From the NCBI RefSeq assembly GCF_003862495.1, contig NZ_RRCH01000008.1:34838-98837 (forward strand): a DNA stretch of 64,000 nt, given 5' to 3'. Source of the DNA: Halocatena pleomorpha (GTDB lineage Archaea; Halobacteriota; Halobacteria; Halobacteriales; Haloarculaceae). Under the pieces are notes generated by a model. It ran no database searches, was not told where the DNA came from, and was given only the letters and a program-made list of their open reading frames with translations. Positions 8,997-17,078 of this stretch are shown piece after piece. The translations under genes and the position numbers were made by a program. Every line of letters begins with the position of its first letter. Within the stretch, counting starts at the first letter, position 1.

Positions 8997-9694
8997 CCCT
9001 CAATCTCCTGCAATCGCGCCGGAATCGTTTCGAGTGGACACTCATTCACGTCGATGAACGTTCCACCGATCGTTTCGATCCCGCCGTCCGTGTCGGGGTT
9101 GTCACCAACGTGAACGAGAGCGTCTCCGCTCGTCCCGAATCGTTCGGCAACGGCTTCGAACGCGCGTGGATGTGGCTTTCGCCACCCACAGCCGACGCTC
9201 GTGATGACTGCGTCGAACGACCGATCAACCGCCGAACGGGCGAGCGCCCGCTCGACAAGTCCAGACACACTGCAGTTCGAACAGACAGCGATCTGTCCTT
9301 TATGAGCGGCCGCCGCGAGCGCTATCCGCGCACCCCGGCGAGTCCGTACGTCAGGCGCAAACGCCGTAGCAACGGCGCGAGCACACCGGTCGCGATCCGG
9401 CTCAACGCCACGACTCTCCAGCGCGTGAACCACGTGCTCGGTGAGTGATGTCTCTCCACCGCTCGGGACGGGCGTATGGGACTCACCGTACGCGACCGAC
9501 CAATCCGTCGGCACCGACACCCCTCGGTTCGACAGTTCCACGGCCACAGCGCTAGCAGGATCGGCTGGAGTCTGAACCGCGAGAAGCGTGCCAAAACAAT
9601 CGAACGAAACGACCACTTCTGTGGTATTAGTCCAAGCAGACTTGAACGTCCCGGTCTTCCCTAAACGTTCCGGATCACATGGTAGATGAGTCAC
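8993..9694 (-). CDS. HAD-family hydrolase, first gene of the cobamide operon
   Basis: The protein has the four HAD motifs: I SFDCFGTLL (nucleophile Asp near residue 31), II the CSNCS segment, III the GWRKPHPRAF lysine, and IV HVGDNPDTDGG. It is therefore probably a magnesium-dependent phosphatase of 200-230 residues. As the first gene of the cobamide cluster it could supply a missing phosphatase step, such as removal of phosphate from alpha-ribazole phosphate or a cobamide phosphate; that is inferred from position. The annotated start (MTHLPCDPERL) leaves about 28 residues before motif I, and a shorter start is possible. Confidence 0.82.
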   Translation of the reverse strand: MTHLPCDPERLGKTGTFKSAWTNTTEVVVSFDCFGTLLAVQTPADPASAVAVELSNRGVSVPTDWSVAYGESHTPVPSGGETSLTEHVVHALESRGVEPDRDRCARAVATAFAPDVRTRRGARIALAAAAHKGQIAVCSNCSVSGLVERALARSAVDRSFDAVITSVGCGWRKPHPRAFEAVAERFGTSGDALVHVGDNPDTDGGIETIGGTFIDVNECPLETIPARLQEIEG

Positions 9695-9835
9695 GTTAGT
9701 TGATGAGATTCTTCAAAAGTTAAATACCACAATTATTGACATAGTAAACTGGTGTAGAAGACACTTGGCTGGGAAAATAAAAGACAATTCCTGACTTGCG
9801 AAAGCTGTTTGTTTGACTACCACATATAAATACAT

Positions 9836-10297
9836 ATGGGAGATGATGGGAATCGTTTCAGCTCGTTACTTGGGGGTGATTCGTCGGGGGGTGGATACGA
9901 GTGGGACAGCAGGGCTCTGTACGAGTTGTCTCCGGCGGCGTTCGAGCGAGTGGTGGGTGCCTTGTACACCGCCGACGGATTCGATGTCGAGGGGGCAGGA
10001 CCCACTGTCGAAGGGGGAATCGATCTCATCGCAAAGAAATCGGGATTTATCCGGTCAAAGACGATCGTTATCTCAGTCATTCCTCCTGGAGGCACCGTCT
10101 CGTTACCAACAGTCAACCAGTTAGAGCGTGGCCGAGGAATCAACGGAGCCAGTCAGGGCATACTCGCACGACCGAAGCCGTTCAGAGACGCGATTCGGAA
10201 CGCTGCCGTCGACAACGGCACCATTGAACTGCTCGACGGGCAACAGCTCATCACAAGACTCACGAACAACGGTGTCGTTCATCCGGGCTGGCGGTAA
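9836..10297 (+). CDS. Mrr-like restriction endonuclease-fold protein, probably inactive
   Basis: The 153-residue protein follows the Mrr_cat plan: helix LSPAAFERVVGALYTADGF, the GGIDLIAKK strand with the first catalytic Asp, then a strand that normally ends in Q-V-K or E-V-K. Here that strand reads KTIVISVIPPGG, so the catalytic Gln/Glu-X-Lys is missing. The rest (SLPTVNQL, the IELLDGQQLITRL end) matches the family. It may be a DNA-binding relic or a regulator. A TATA-like run (tataaata, about 9824-9831) lies only a few bases before the ATG, so the transcript or start could differ from the one given. Confidence 0.7.
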   Translation: MGDDGNRFSSLLGGDSSGGGYEWDSRALYELSPAAFERVVGALYTADGFDVEGAGPTVEGGIDLIAKKSGFIRSKTIVISVIPPGGTVSLPTVNQLERGRGINGASQGILARPKPFRDAIRNAAVDNGTIELLDGQQLITRLTNNGVVHPGWR

Positions 10298-10340
10298 TCG
10301 AAGCCGTACGCTTTTGCGCGTGCTTCTCGATAGGTGATGT

Positions 10341-10601
10341 ATGACACGAGAGGAGCTTATGACGGCGAGCAAAGCGCTCAATCAGGCCACCACGGGCGCG
10401 GACGACCGTCACCGCCAGCGAATCGAAGACCAGTCCGAACAGCTCAAGCAGTTGGCCGAACGGGAACAAGATCCCGATCACGGCCGGTTGGATCGACACA
10501 TGAACGTTCTCAGAGAACTCCACGATGAGACCAATGATCCCGATATCGAGCGCGCCTACGAGCGACTCCAAGCATATCGACAGGGCGTGAGCGGCGTATG
10601 A
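10341..10601 (+). CDS. Small helical haloarchaeal protein
   Basis: This 86-residue, charged, mostly helical protein has heptad-like segments (RIEDQSEQLKQLAEREQD). No function is known to me; similar short proteins are common in haloarchaea. The ATG at 10341 gives a compact acidic product, and the frame closes just before the next small gene, about 20 bp away, suggesting co-transcription. It has no cysteines and no membrane segment. Confidence 0.7.
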   Translation: MTREELMTASKALNQATTGADDRHRQRIEDQSEQLKQLAEREQDPDHGRLDRHMNVLRELHDETNDPDIERAYERLQAYRQGVSGV

Positions 10602-10620
10602 GCTGAAAAGCAACCGTTTT

Positions 10621-10830
10621 ATGGACGTATTCCAAGATTCAGATATGCAACGACGAGCAGCCGCGACGTATTTGCTGTTCTTTCTCGTGATCGGAATCGG
10701 GGCGTACGCGATCCGAACAATGGCTAACGTTCCAGCAGGACGTGCTGGAGGACTCGGGGCTGTAGCAGTAATGAGTCTGCTCGCCGGGATCCTTATAATC
10801 GGATTGTCGTATCTCCCCGTTCGCGGATAG
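10621..10830 (+). CDS. Small two-helix membrane protein
   Basis: The product is at most 69 residues with two membrane segments (AAATYLLFFLVIGIGAYAI and GAVAVMSLLAGILIIGLSYL). An alternative start at ATG 10645 (MQRRAAATYL) puts the positive residues directly before the first helix and looks more natural. It is probably co-transcribed with the helical protein upstream. Function unknown. Confidence 0.65.
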   Translation: MDVFQDSDMQRRAAATYLLFFLVIGIGAYAIRTMANVPAGRAGGLGAVAVMSLLAGILIIGLSYLPVRG

Positions 10831-10842
10831 GAACACCAAAAA

Positions 10843-10916
10843 CGGGCTGGGAGGGACTTGAACCCCCGGCCATCTGGTTAAAAGCCAGACGCTCTGCCAG
10901 ACTGAGCTACCAGCCC
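10843..10916 (-). tRNA. tRNA-Lys (UUU)
   Basis: On the minus strand the sequence folds as a cloverleaf. The acceptor stem is GGGCTGG/CCAGCCC, the D-arm GCTC...GAGC, the anticodon stem TCTGG/CCAGA with loop CTTTTAA (anticodon TTT), and the T-arm GGGGG/CCCTC around TTCAAGT. No intron is seen and CCA is not encoded. Confidence 0.97.
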
Positions 10917-11008
10917 TCATCTGCACGTTTACCGTCCCCCGGCTAAACCGTTACGGAATACGTTTCCCGTGAGCTACTTGGGGTAGTGGAGAGCGATATC
11001 AAACCTTG

Positions 11009-11674
11009 TTACCGTCTCTGGTTGGTGGTCTGTTCAAGCGCGTCGGTGACGATTGTTTCAGGATCAGTGTCGTTGATGGCAGCGACACGCCGGAGTTCGA
11101 GATACGTTTGCGATGGCAGAGACAGCGTGAGCCGACCGAGTTCAAGCCCGCGTTTTTCGAGCGCAGCTCCGAGTGAGCGGCCATCGTTCACGTCGCTTGC
11201 GATCGCCCGAACCTCTCTGACAGTGAGATCGTGGTCAAGCACAGTCCACGCGAGTTGGTACCGGGTTTCTCCGTGAACGCGAGCGATGTGTTTGGCCGCG
11301 GTGGGCGCGATCCGACCCGTGGCAACGTATTTTCGTACCGGCCGAGGAAGATCGTGAACCCGCGCCCACTTCCGGATGAACGACACCGTTACCCCATCAC
11401 CGGCGCGCTCAGCAGCGCTCTTGTACGACCCTTCGCCACGGACCAAAGCAGCACACGCCGCCGCGCCGCGGAGCATGTAGATGTTGTCTTCGGCTCCGGC
11501 CGTGTTGTCTGCGAACGCTCGCACTGTTTCTGCCGCCGCTGACAGACTCTCGGGATCAGACGGATCGAACTGAACCGCTTGTGGGGCCCGTTCACCCGCC
11601 AACTCCGGATTGCCACGAATCACTGGCTGGCCGACGGGAGATTCACGGTCTGTCGGCGGTGGATTACCACTCAT
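11009..11674 (-). CDS. Conserved haloarchaeal protein with ParB/HTH-like helical core
   Basis: This 221-residue soluble protein is of a type I recall as a conserved haloarchaeal DUF. Residues 70-160 are helical (AAACAALVRGEGSYKSAAER, VSFIRKWARVHDLP, GRIAPTAAKHIARV, LTVREVRAIAS) and resemble the KorB/ParB helix-turn-helix core, including the pattern in which a helix recognises its site and a later helix dimerises. The C-terminal segment (RLTLSLPSQTYLELRRVAAI) looks like a ribbon-helix. A DNA-binding role is inferred. It is divergent from nothing close; a 330-bp stretch with two tiny genes lies upstream. Confidence 0.75.
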   Translation of the reverse strand: MSGNPPPTDRESPVGQPVIRGNPELAGERAPQAVQFDPSDPESLSAAAETVRAFADNTAGAEDNIYMLRGAAACAALVRGEGSYKSAAERAGDGVTVSFIRKWARVHDLPRPVRKYVATGRIAPTAAKHIARVHGETRYQLAWTVLDHDLTVREVRAIASDVNDGRSLGAALEKRGLELGRLTLSLPSQTYLELRRVAAINDTDPETIVTDALEQTTNQRR

Positions 11675-11731
11675 TATTCACGGAAACGAAGGCAATGATG
11701 AAAAACGTCTCGGGAAACAAATCTGGGACAC

Positions 11732-11911
11732 TCACCCGTCCCGCTGTTCGGAGAGATGTTCCCAGATCTCCGTACATCCACAGCCGTCCTCGACTCCTTC
11801 GAGATGCGACCGATCGGTCTCTTGGTCGGTGTCCTCACCACTGTCGAATCGACACGCATCGGTCTCCGAATCCACATCCACGTTCGACGTCATGCTGTCG
11901 GCGTTGCTCAT
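11732..11911 (-). CDS. Small acidic Cys-containing protein
   Basis: This 59-residue protein (MSNADSMTSNVDVDSETDAC...) ends in GCGCTEIWEHLSEQRDG. The CGC pair and the IWEHLSE helix look like conserved features, so I consider it real. It starts at ATG 11911, which overlaps the stop of the tiny upstream gene (ATGA), suggesting translational coupling. The frame could extend to 11920, but the overlap favours the inner start. Possible metal binding is speculative. Confidence 0.55.
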   Translation of the reverse strand: MSNADSMTSNVDVDSETDACRFDSGEDTDQETDRSHLEGVEDGCGCTEIWEHLSEQRDG

Positions 11912-12000
11912 CTGAAACACACCTCAGGATCTTCGTAAAGTTCCGGCGCGACATCTGCCGACGTGTGCTGGCGCACTTCACTCAGTTCCGCGTCTGTCAT
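11908..12000 (-). CDS. Tiny 30-residue protein coupled to the next small gene
   Basis: A short frame begins MTDAELSEVRQHTSADVAPE, ends PEVCFR, and shares its stop with the start of the 59-residue gene (ATGA overlap). It is acidic and in the haloarchaeal codon style. Its length makes it uncertain; the coupling is the main support. Confidence 0.4.
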   Translation of the reverse strand: MTDAELSEVRQHTSADVAPELYEDPEVCFR

Positions 12001-12264
12001 CACTCCTCTTACGATGCTATCATGTATAAGCCCATGTCCCGCTGTAAGGCTGGCCCGTGCTATCGTTTTGAGGAATTATTTGCCCGTATCTGTGCCGGCG
12101 TATATCTGACCATTCGGGTTCTGTCCAGTGGTTATGTCCGTTCGAAGCGTCACCAGAGTTGGTGACGAGAGCGAAAGCGAAGTTCCCATGTTATACATAA
12201 TAGATAATTGATGTTTTCGTGTAGCCTGTGACTGCTTCCGATCGTCGGGATTACTACTGTCGGG

Positions 12265-12600
12265 ATGGAACAACTAGGTGTGACGACCTCGGTTCATCAA
12301 CTCGACGACGGGGCGTGGATCAGCGTGAACGACCGTCGCGTTATGCCTGTGAGCGATCTGTGGCAGTTACGAGATCACGAGTTCTGTGAGTGTGAGGTGG
12401 CTGACGTACTCGCTGAAGGGTTCGTCGAGGTCGGCACCGATCGCTTGAACGTCGAAGCGCGGATTGCAGGCCAGTGTATCGTCTGTGGCTCCGACGGCGT
12501 GACTGGATGGCTCCAGATGGGCACCGTCGACCCGGAAACCGGCCAGTTCCGCCCCGTCGTTCCTGAGAGCGTTCACCGGCCACATCCTGTCACGAGATAG
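12265..12600 (+). CDS. Haloarchaeal hypothetical protein, 111 residues
   Basis: This small soluble protein of unknown function contains regularly spaced beta-type segments and cysteines at CEC (about 42-44) and CIVC (about 71-74). The pattern could bind a metal or form a small Zn ribbon. Its start (MEQLGVTTSVHQLDD) lies about 30 bp after AT-rich sequence. The next gene, nitrite/sulfite reductase, is on the same strand 85 bp away, but an own promoter is likely. No family name is offered. Confidence 0.7.
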   Translation: MEQLGVTTSVHQLDDGAWISVNDRRVMPVSDLWQLRDHEFCECEVADVLAEGFVEVGTDRLNVEARIAGQCIVCGSDGVTGWLQMGTVDPETGQFRPVVPESVHRPHPVTR

Positions 12601-12685
12601 CGGACATATTTTCCTGATAGCTGATGAGGGAGGGAGCCTTGTCGGAATACGTGAAGATTTAGGCGCAGGACTGTTGGGCGTTGAT

Positions 12686-14431
12686 ATGCCGAGTAAGGTC
12701 GAGGGATGGAAAGACGAGGTGTACGGAGCCGAAATCCGTGAACATCTCTTTCAGTTCGCTGAAGAAGGGTGGGACTCGATTCCAGAGGACGAACACGATG
12801 CGTGGTTCGAGCGGTTCAAATGGTGGGGGTTGTACCACCAGCGCAAGGGTCAAGAAGGCAATTTCATGATGCGTGTCGGAGTGCCTGGTGGCCGTCTCAC
12901 ACCCGACCAACTCCGCACTATCGGGGAAATCGCTGCAGAGTACGCCCATGGCCCGGTCGATAACCCCGAATTCGGAGACGGATTCGTCGATTTTACTACT
13001 CGCCAATCGATTCAGCTACACTGGATTCAGATTGAAGACATTCCGGAAATCTTCGAGAAACTCGACGCACACGGACTGTCGACGATTCAGGCGTGTGGTG
13101 ACTCTTGGCGCAACATCGTCGGGAGTCCCGTCGCCGGTCGGGACGCTGACGAGCACATGAACGTGTGGCCGGTCATCGAAGGATTGAACGAGGAGTTCAA
13201 GAACAATCCCGATCACGCTAACCTTCCTCGCAAGTGGAAGGTGTCGGTAACGGGAGACACTCGCGGCGCAGGTCAGGGAGACATCAACGATCTCGCGTTT
13301 GAGCCGGCGGTCAAGGAGATCGACGGTGAAACGGTCTCGGGCTTTAACGTCCGCGTTGGGGGTGGACTCGCTCGGAAAGAGCCCCGGTTCGCCCGTGATA
13401 TTGACGTGTTCTGCACGCCCGAGACGATTTACGACGTGGCTGGGGCCGTGTCGGCCCTGTTCAGAGATCACGGCGACCGCGACGATCGCTTCAGCGCTCG
13501 GGTCAAGTTCTTGATGGACGAGTGGGGTCCAGCGAAGTTCCGGCGGGTTCTCGACGAGGAGTACGTCGACTACGAGCTACCGACCGCGGGTGAGGACCTC
13601 CGTGATGAGTACGATTACAACGCAGGGCGCGCCGACGCCCCTGGCGATTATATTGGGGTCCACGAGCAACACGACGGGCAGCATTTCGTCGGGTTGAGCG
13701 TGCTCGTGGGTCGAATGGGGGCAGAAGAAGTCATCGAACTCGCTGACACTGCTGGGGCGTACGGCTCCGAACTCATCGGCGTCACCCAGCGCCAGAACCT
13801 CATCGTCGCTGATATCGACGAGTCGGATCTCGATGACTTCCTCGCAGAACCGCTGTTGACGGAGTACAGCCCCGATCCCCATCCGTTCATGCGTGGTTCG
13901 ATCGCGTGTACGGGCACGGAGTTCTGCTCGCTGTCGATCGTTGAAACGAAAAACCGAATGGTGCGGTACGCCCGCTGGCTCCGAAACAACGTTTCGGTAC
14001 CGGACGGCGTAGAAGACTTCCACATTCACCTGTCGGGCTGTACGGCGTCGTGTGCTCAGCCACAGATCGCTGACATCAGCCTTCGCGGGATGAAAACCAG
14101 AAAGAACGGTGAGCCGGTCGAAGCATTCGATATCGGTCTTGGCGGCGGTCTCGGAGAAGAACCCCAGTTTGCCGACTGGATCGAGATGCGCGTCGCGGCC
14201 GACGAGGTGCCGGGCTACATCGAAAATCTACTCGGAACGTACGAGGACCAGCGCGACGGTGAGAGCTTCCGGGAGTTCATCGCGGCCCACGATGAGGAGG
14301 AACTCCAAGAACTCGCTGACCCCGAGGAGACGAGTTACGAGGATCCCTACATGCACAACACGAAAATGACGTGGTACCCATACGCCGAGGACGACGCGAT
14401 GGCGAGTTCACCCGCTCCGGCCGACGATTAA
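12686..14431 (+). CDS. Siroheme-[4Fe-4S] nitrite/sulfite reductase
   Basis: The 581-residue enzyme transfers six electrons from ferredoxin to nitrite (or sulfite), giving ammonium (or sulfide). Two ferredoxin-like half domains are visible. The first siroheme-binding half contains DFTTRQSIQLHWI, and the second carries the cluster-ligating cysteines in CTGTEFC (about residues 408-414) and HLSGCTASC (about 450-456). Haloarchaeal relatives are assimilatory nitrite reductases (NirA/NasD), which I favour, but sulfite reductase cannot be excluded because no nitrate reductase or transporter is adjacent. The ATG at 12686 (MPSKVEGWKDEVYG) is preferred to the upstream TTG 12674. Confidence 0.9.
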   Translation: MPSKVEGWKDEVYGAEIREHLFQFAEEGWDSIPEDEHDAWFERFKWWGLYHQRKGQEGNFMMRVGVPGGRLTPDQLRTIGEIAAEYAHGPVDNPEFGDGFVDFTTRQSIQLHWIQIEDIPEIFEKLDAHGLSTIQACGDSWRNIVGSPVAGRDADEHMNVWPVIEGLNEEFKNNPDHANLPRKWKVSVTGDTRGAGQGDINDLAFEPAVKEIDGETVSGFNVRVGGGLARKEPRFARDIDVFCTPETIYDVAGAVSALFRDHGDRDDRFSARVKFLMDEWGPAKFRRVLDEEYVDYELPTAGEDLRDEYDYNAGRADAPGDYIGVHEQHDGQHFVGLSVLVGRMGAEEVIELADTAGAYGSELIGVTQRQNLIVADIDESDLDDFLAEPLLTEYSPDPHPFMRGSIACTGTEFCSLSIVETKNRMVRYARWLRNNVSVPDGVEDFHIHLSGCTASCAQPQIADISLRGMKTRKNGEPVEAFDIGLGGGLGEEPQFADWIEMRVAADEVPGYIENLLGTYEDQRDGESFREFIAAHDEEELQELADPEETSYEDPYMHNTKMTWYPYAEDDAMASSPAPADD

Positions 14432-14474
14432 CGCGAACGGTCAGGTTTACCGTTCTCAGGCGTGTTCGTCCGGT

Positions 14475-14756
14475 ATGGCCGACCGAATCATGACGGTCAA
14501 CGCGTACACCACGCTCGATCTCCTCGTGGGCCACGCAGAGGGACACGGGTTCGAGGAGGACGCAATGGCGACACTCAACGTTCGTACGCCTCGTACGGAG
14601 CCAGACCACGTCACACTCGAACTCGAATTGGACAACACCGAACTCGACCACCTGCCAGCACACGCCGACTCGGTGACGCTGACCGCCGGTCAGGCGCGGA
14701 CACTGGCTCAAGAGCTTACCGAGTGCGCAAAACAGATCGAATCAGAATCTGAGTAA
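14475..14756 (+). CDS. DUF6360-type haloarchaeal protein
   Basis: This 93-residue acidic protein (MADRIMTVNAYTTLDLLVGH...) matches a small haloarchaeal family I recall as DUF6360, with the conserved HVTLELELDNTELD strand and the SVTLTAGQARTLAQELTECA helix. It lies 43 bp after the nitrite/sulfite reductase gene on the same strand and is possibly in its transcript. Function unknown. Confidence 0.8.
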   Translation: MADRIMTVNAYTTLDLLVGHAEGHGFEEDAMATLNVRTPRTEPDHVTLELELDNTELDHLPAHADSVTLTAGQARTLAQELTECAKQIESESE

Positions 14757-14759
14757 GGA

Positions 14760-15281
14760 TTACAGTCGAAGCGACATTTCGAATTCGAAGTTCTGGGTGT
14801 TACTCGGTTCGAACCCAACCTTTCGGTAGAGCGTGCGCGCGGCGGTGTTCCACCGTTCGACCGATAGCCAGACCTGTTCGATGCCCTGCTCCTGTCCGGC
14901 CCCCAACAGCGCCGTGATGAGTTTCGTTCCGATTCCGAGTTCCTGGAACTCACCCAAAACGAAAATGGCGAGTTCGTACTCCTCGGTTCCGTCGGGGACG
15001 AGCGTCGCGTGGCCAACAAGTCGATCCTCCGTCGAGGCGATGACGTTGACAGCGTCGTCGGTGAGGATGCGATCGAGCCACTCCTGGATGCGGTCGTCGG
15101 TCGTCGGAGGAATTCCCTGTGCCCGATCCGTCGGATCGAACGCGCGGTACATCTCAAGGAAGGCATCGAAATCGCCACCGGTGTACTCGTGGATACGCAC
15201 GGTGTGACCGGCAGCGTCCTCGAACGGTATCGGCGGGGACTCGAACGACCCGGCCGGTTCGGATGGATAGACACGCGTCAT
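14760..15281 (-). CDS. GNAT-family N-acetyltransferase
   Basis: This 173-residue acetyl-CoA-dependent transferase has the GNAT pattern: beta strand VNVIASTEDRLVGHATLVPD, strand YELAIFVLGEFQELGIGTKL containing the pyrophosphate loop (QxxGIG), and the closing AARTLYRKVGFEPSNTQNFE. The substrate is unknown. Its start overlaps the stop of the universal stress protein gene (ATGA), so the two are a coupled minus-strand pair. Confidence 0.88.
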   Translation of the reverse strand: MTRVYPSEPAGSFESPPIPFEDAAGHTVRIHEYTGGDFDAFLEMYRAFDPTDRAQGIPPTTDDRIQEWLDRILTDDAVNVIASTEDRLVGHATLVPDGTEEYELAIFVLGEFQELGIGTKLITALLGAGQEQGIEQVWLSVERWNTAARTLYRKVGFEPSNTQNFEFEMSLRL

Positions 15282-15643
15282 CGTACTAGCGTGACCGTCA
15301 TTGTTGCGTTCAAGAGAACGAACTCCGCAACGTCCGTGAGTTGGATCTTCCCGAGTGGACTCCGTCGTCCGCCATCGATGATGACTCGATCGAAATCCTC
15401 GCGCTCCGCGAGTTCAACGAGTTCACTGCCAGCGTGCCCGGTAAGCGATCTGATCGAAACATCGATGGAACATTCAGAAAAGAACTCTTCAACCTCCGCT
15501 TCGAGCAGATCAGCTGGTGGACCGTTATCGGTTTCCACGATGGCGACGGTGATCTCGTCCCCCATGGCTGTGGCGCGCTTGAGAGCCGTCTCAAGCACTG
15601 CCTGCGTTCGATCGCTGCGATCGATCCCGACGAGCAGTTTCAT
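15278..15643 (-). CDS. UspA-family universal stress protein
   Basis: This 121-residue single-domain protein has the Usp fold: MKLLVGIDRSDRTQAVLETAL at the N-terminus and FDRVIIDGGRRSPLGK near the C-terminus, where ATP-binding members have GxxGx9G(S/T). The nucleotide loop is only partly conserved (GGRRSPLGKIQLTDVAEFVL), so ATP binding is uncertain. It leads the pair with the GNAT gene. An array of palindromes lies just upstream. Confidence 0.85.
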   Translation of the reverse strand: MKLLVGIDRSDRTQAVLETALKRATAMGDEITVAIVETDNGPPADLLEAEVEEFFSECSIDVSIRSLTGHAGSELVELAEREDFDRVIIDGGRRSPLGKIQLTDVAEFVLLNATMTVTLVR

Positions 15644-15688
15644 AGCGATCGATTGCTCGCGCGAGCTAAAAGTCTCTCGGCGGCGTTA

Positions 15689-15848
15689 TCGGAACGCTTC
15701 GTGTTCCGGTTAGCAGCCAGAAATCAAAGATTTCTGGCGACATCGCCAGAACCGAATGTTCTGGCTAGCAGCCGAGCGTCGCTCGGCGACATCACCGGAA
15801 TGGAAAGCGTTCCGGTTAGCAGCCAGAAATCAAAGATTTCTGGCGACA
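15689..15848. repeat. Array of six palindromes with alternating linkers
   Basis: Six consecutive short inverted repeats fill the gap between divergent genes. Their stems are GGAAC/GTTCC, CCAGAAATC/GATTTCTGG, CCAGAAC/GTTCTGG, CCGAGC/GCTCGG, CCGGAA/TTCCGG, and CCAGAAATC/GATTTCTGG again. The linkers alternate strictly between a TAGCAG type and a CGACATC type, so the array is three units of palindrome-TAGCAG-palindrome-CGACAT. The stems differ in sequence while the linkers are constant. Because it lies between divergent starts it is not a simple terminator. Confidence 0.85.
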
Positions 15849-15874
15849 CGCTTTTTCATCGCCCAGTACCCAGT

Positions 15875-16495
15875 ATGCGTATGACCGACGATTCTGTAGG
15901 TAACGGGGAATCATCCGCAGTTCCTCCAATCGAATCTGACGACACCCCCGACGATGACAACGCGAACGCGGAATCAGAAACCGAACAGGAAGGCGAGATG
16001 CCCGATGACATCCGCCAATACGATCGGTTTAAGAAGATCGACGGCAGCGAGTACGAGCGGGCGAACGAGTTCCTCCGTGATCGGACGTACATCACGGCGC
16101 GCGAGTGGGCCATCGCCCGACTGTGTTCAGATTTCCGGACCGAGACCGGCGTTGAGATGACGAAAATCGGGGAAAATCTCCCAGATCTCGTGCCGTTCAT
16201 GGAAGACACCTACACCCCGCAGGCGGTCAATCAGGCCCGGTCGGCGTTCGAAGAGAAGATCAGGACGGCGGGAGCGACATTTCTCTACGGCGCGATGTGC
16301 GATTTCTTCACTGCTGAAGAATTGGACGACATCATGTACGAATCTACGGAGGTTGCGAAGTTCCTACTGGAAGTCGAGGGCGTCGATCTCTCTGTCGAAC
16401 AGGAACTTGAAGCCGAAGAGCGCGTTTCGAACATGATGCGAGAAGTGCGTGAAGCCAGTGCTGAACTCCGAGCGGACGAACGCGAAGAGGAGTAG
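15875..16495 (+). CDS. DUF5806-type haloarchaeal protein
   Basis: This protein of about 206 residues has an acidic, disordered N-terminal 45 residues and a conserved helical core (PDDIRQYDRFKKIDGSEYERANEFLRDRTYITAREWAIARLC). The C-terminal helices are highly charged (EELDDIMYESTEVAKFLLEVEG and onward). The core matches a haloarchaeal family I recall as DUF5806, of unknown role. ATG 15875 or 15881 are both possible starts, directly downstream of the palindromic array. It converges with the next gene, with the two stop codons adjacent. Confidence 0.78.
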   Translation: MRMTDDSVGNGESSAVPPIESDDTPDDDNANAESETEQEGEMPDDIRQYDRFKKIDGSEYERANEFLRDRTYITAREWAIARLCSDFRTETGVEMTKIGENLPDLVPFMEDTYTPQAVNQARSAFEEKIRTAGATFLYGAMCDFFTAEELDDIMYESTEVAKFLLEVEGVDLSVEQELEAEERVSNMMREVREASAELRADEREEE

Positions 16496-16969
16496 CTACG
16501 CCGACGGGGACCCGGTCTCGAAGAGGTCGAAGTCGTCGTAGTCGATGGTGATTGTCTGGTCGCCCGTGAGTGTTCTGATGGAGGCAATGAGTCCGTCGTC
16601 GGCTTGTTCGGCCAGTTCCATTGCCGCTTGGTGGTCGTAGTACAACGGACAACAGACAGCAATTTCGCGCTCGGCGTCGCGAGTGACCGCGAGCACGAAC
16701 ATGACGCCACCGTCCTCGGCCCGGTACAGTTCGGTGGCGTCGAACGCTGCCTCCGCCACAGCCGTCCGTAGCTGGGAGAATTCGTTATCAGGAACGAGCA
16801 CGTCGAAGCCCGGTGGCTCGCCCGGAAGCGGCGTCACGTCGCCGGGATGGAGTTCGATGACCGTCCAGCCGGCAGCTCGGTAGTCGTTCGCCGTCGCTTC
16901 CATGTCGTCGATTACGGCGTCCCACTGTTCGGAGACTGATTCGATCGGTACATCCATACTCCGTTTCAC
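16496..16969 (-). CDS. Conserved haloarchaeal protein, 157 residues
   Basis: This soluble acidic protein contains AATANDYRAAGWTVIELHPGDVTPLPGEPPGFDVLVPD followed by a mixed alpha/beta domain (VMFVLAVTRDAEREIAVCCP). I recognise the type as widespread in haloarchaea but know no function. A second possible start, ATG 16957 (MDVPIESVSEQW), may be the true one. It is convergent with the DUF5806-type gene, with no gap between stops. Confidence 0.75.
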   Translation of the reverse strand: MKRSMDVPIESVSEQWDAVIDDMEATANDYRAAGWTVIELHPGDVTPLPGEPPGFDVLVPDNEFSQLRTAVAEAAFDATELYRAEDGGVMFVLAVTRDAEREIAVCCPLYYDHQAAMELAEQADDGLIASIRTLTGDQTITIDYDDFDLFETGSPSA

Positions 16970-17078
16970 AGAGCAACGCGCATAGGGATTATCTTCTGCT
17001 GGGTGTCTGACTGTCGAGCAGAGGAGGCGAAGATTGATATGGGAAACAGAAGGGCTGTTCTGGCCGTCCGAACACAGA

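Noticed and set aside
15689..15848. CRISPR array
   Set aside because: The units are palindromes with short constant linkers, not direct repeats with unique spacers of 30-40 bp, and no cas genes are present.
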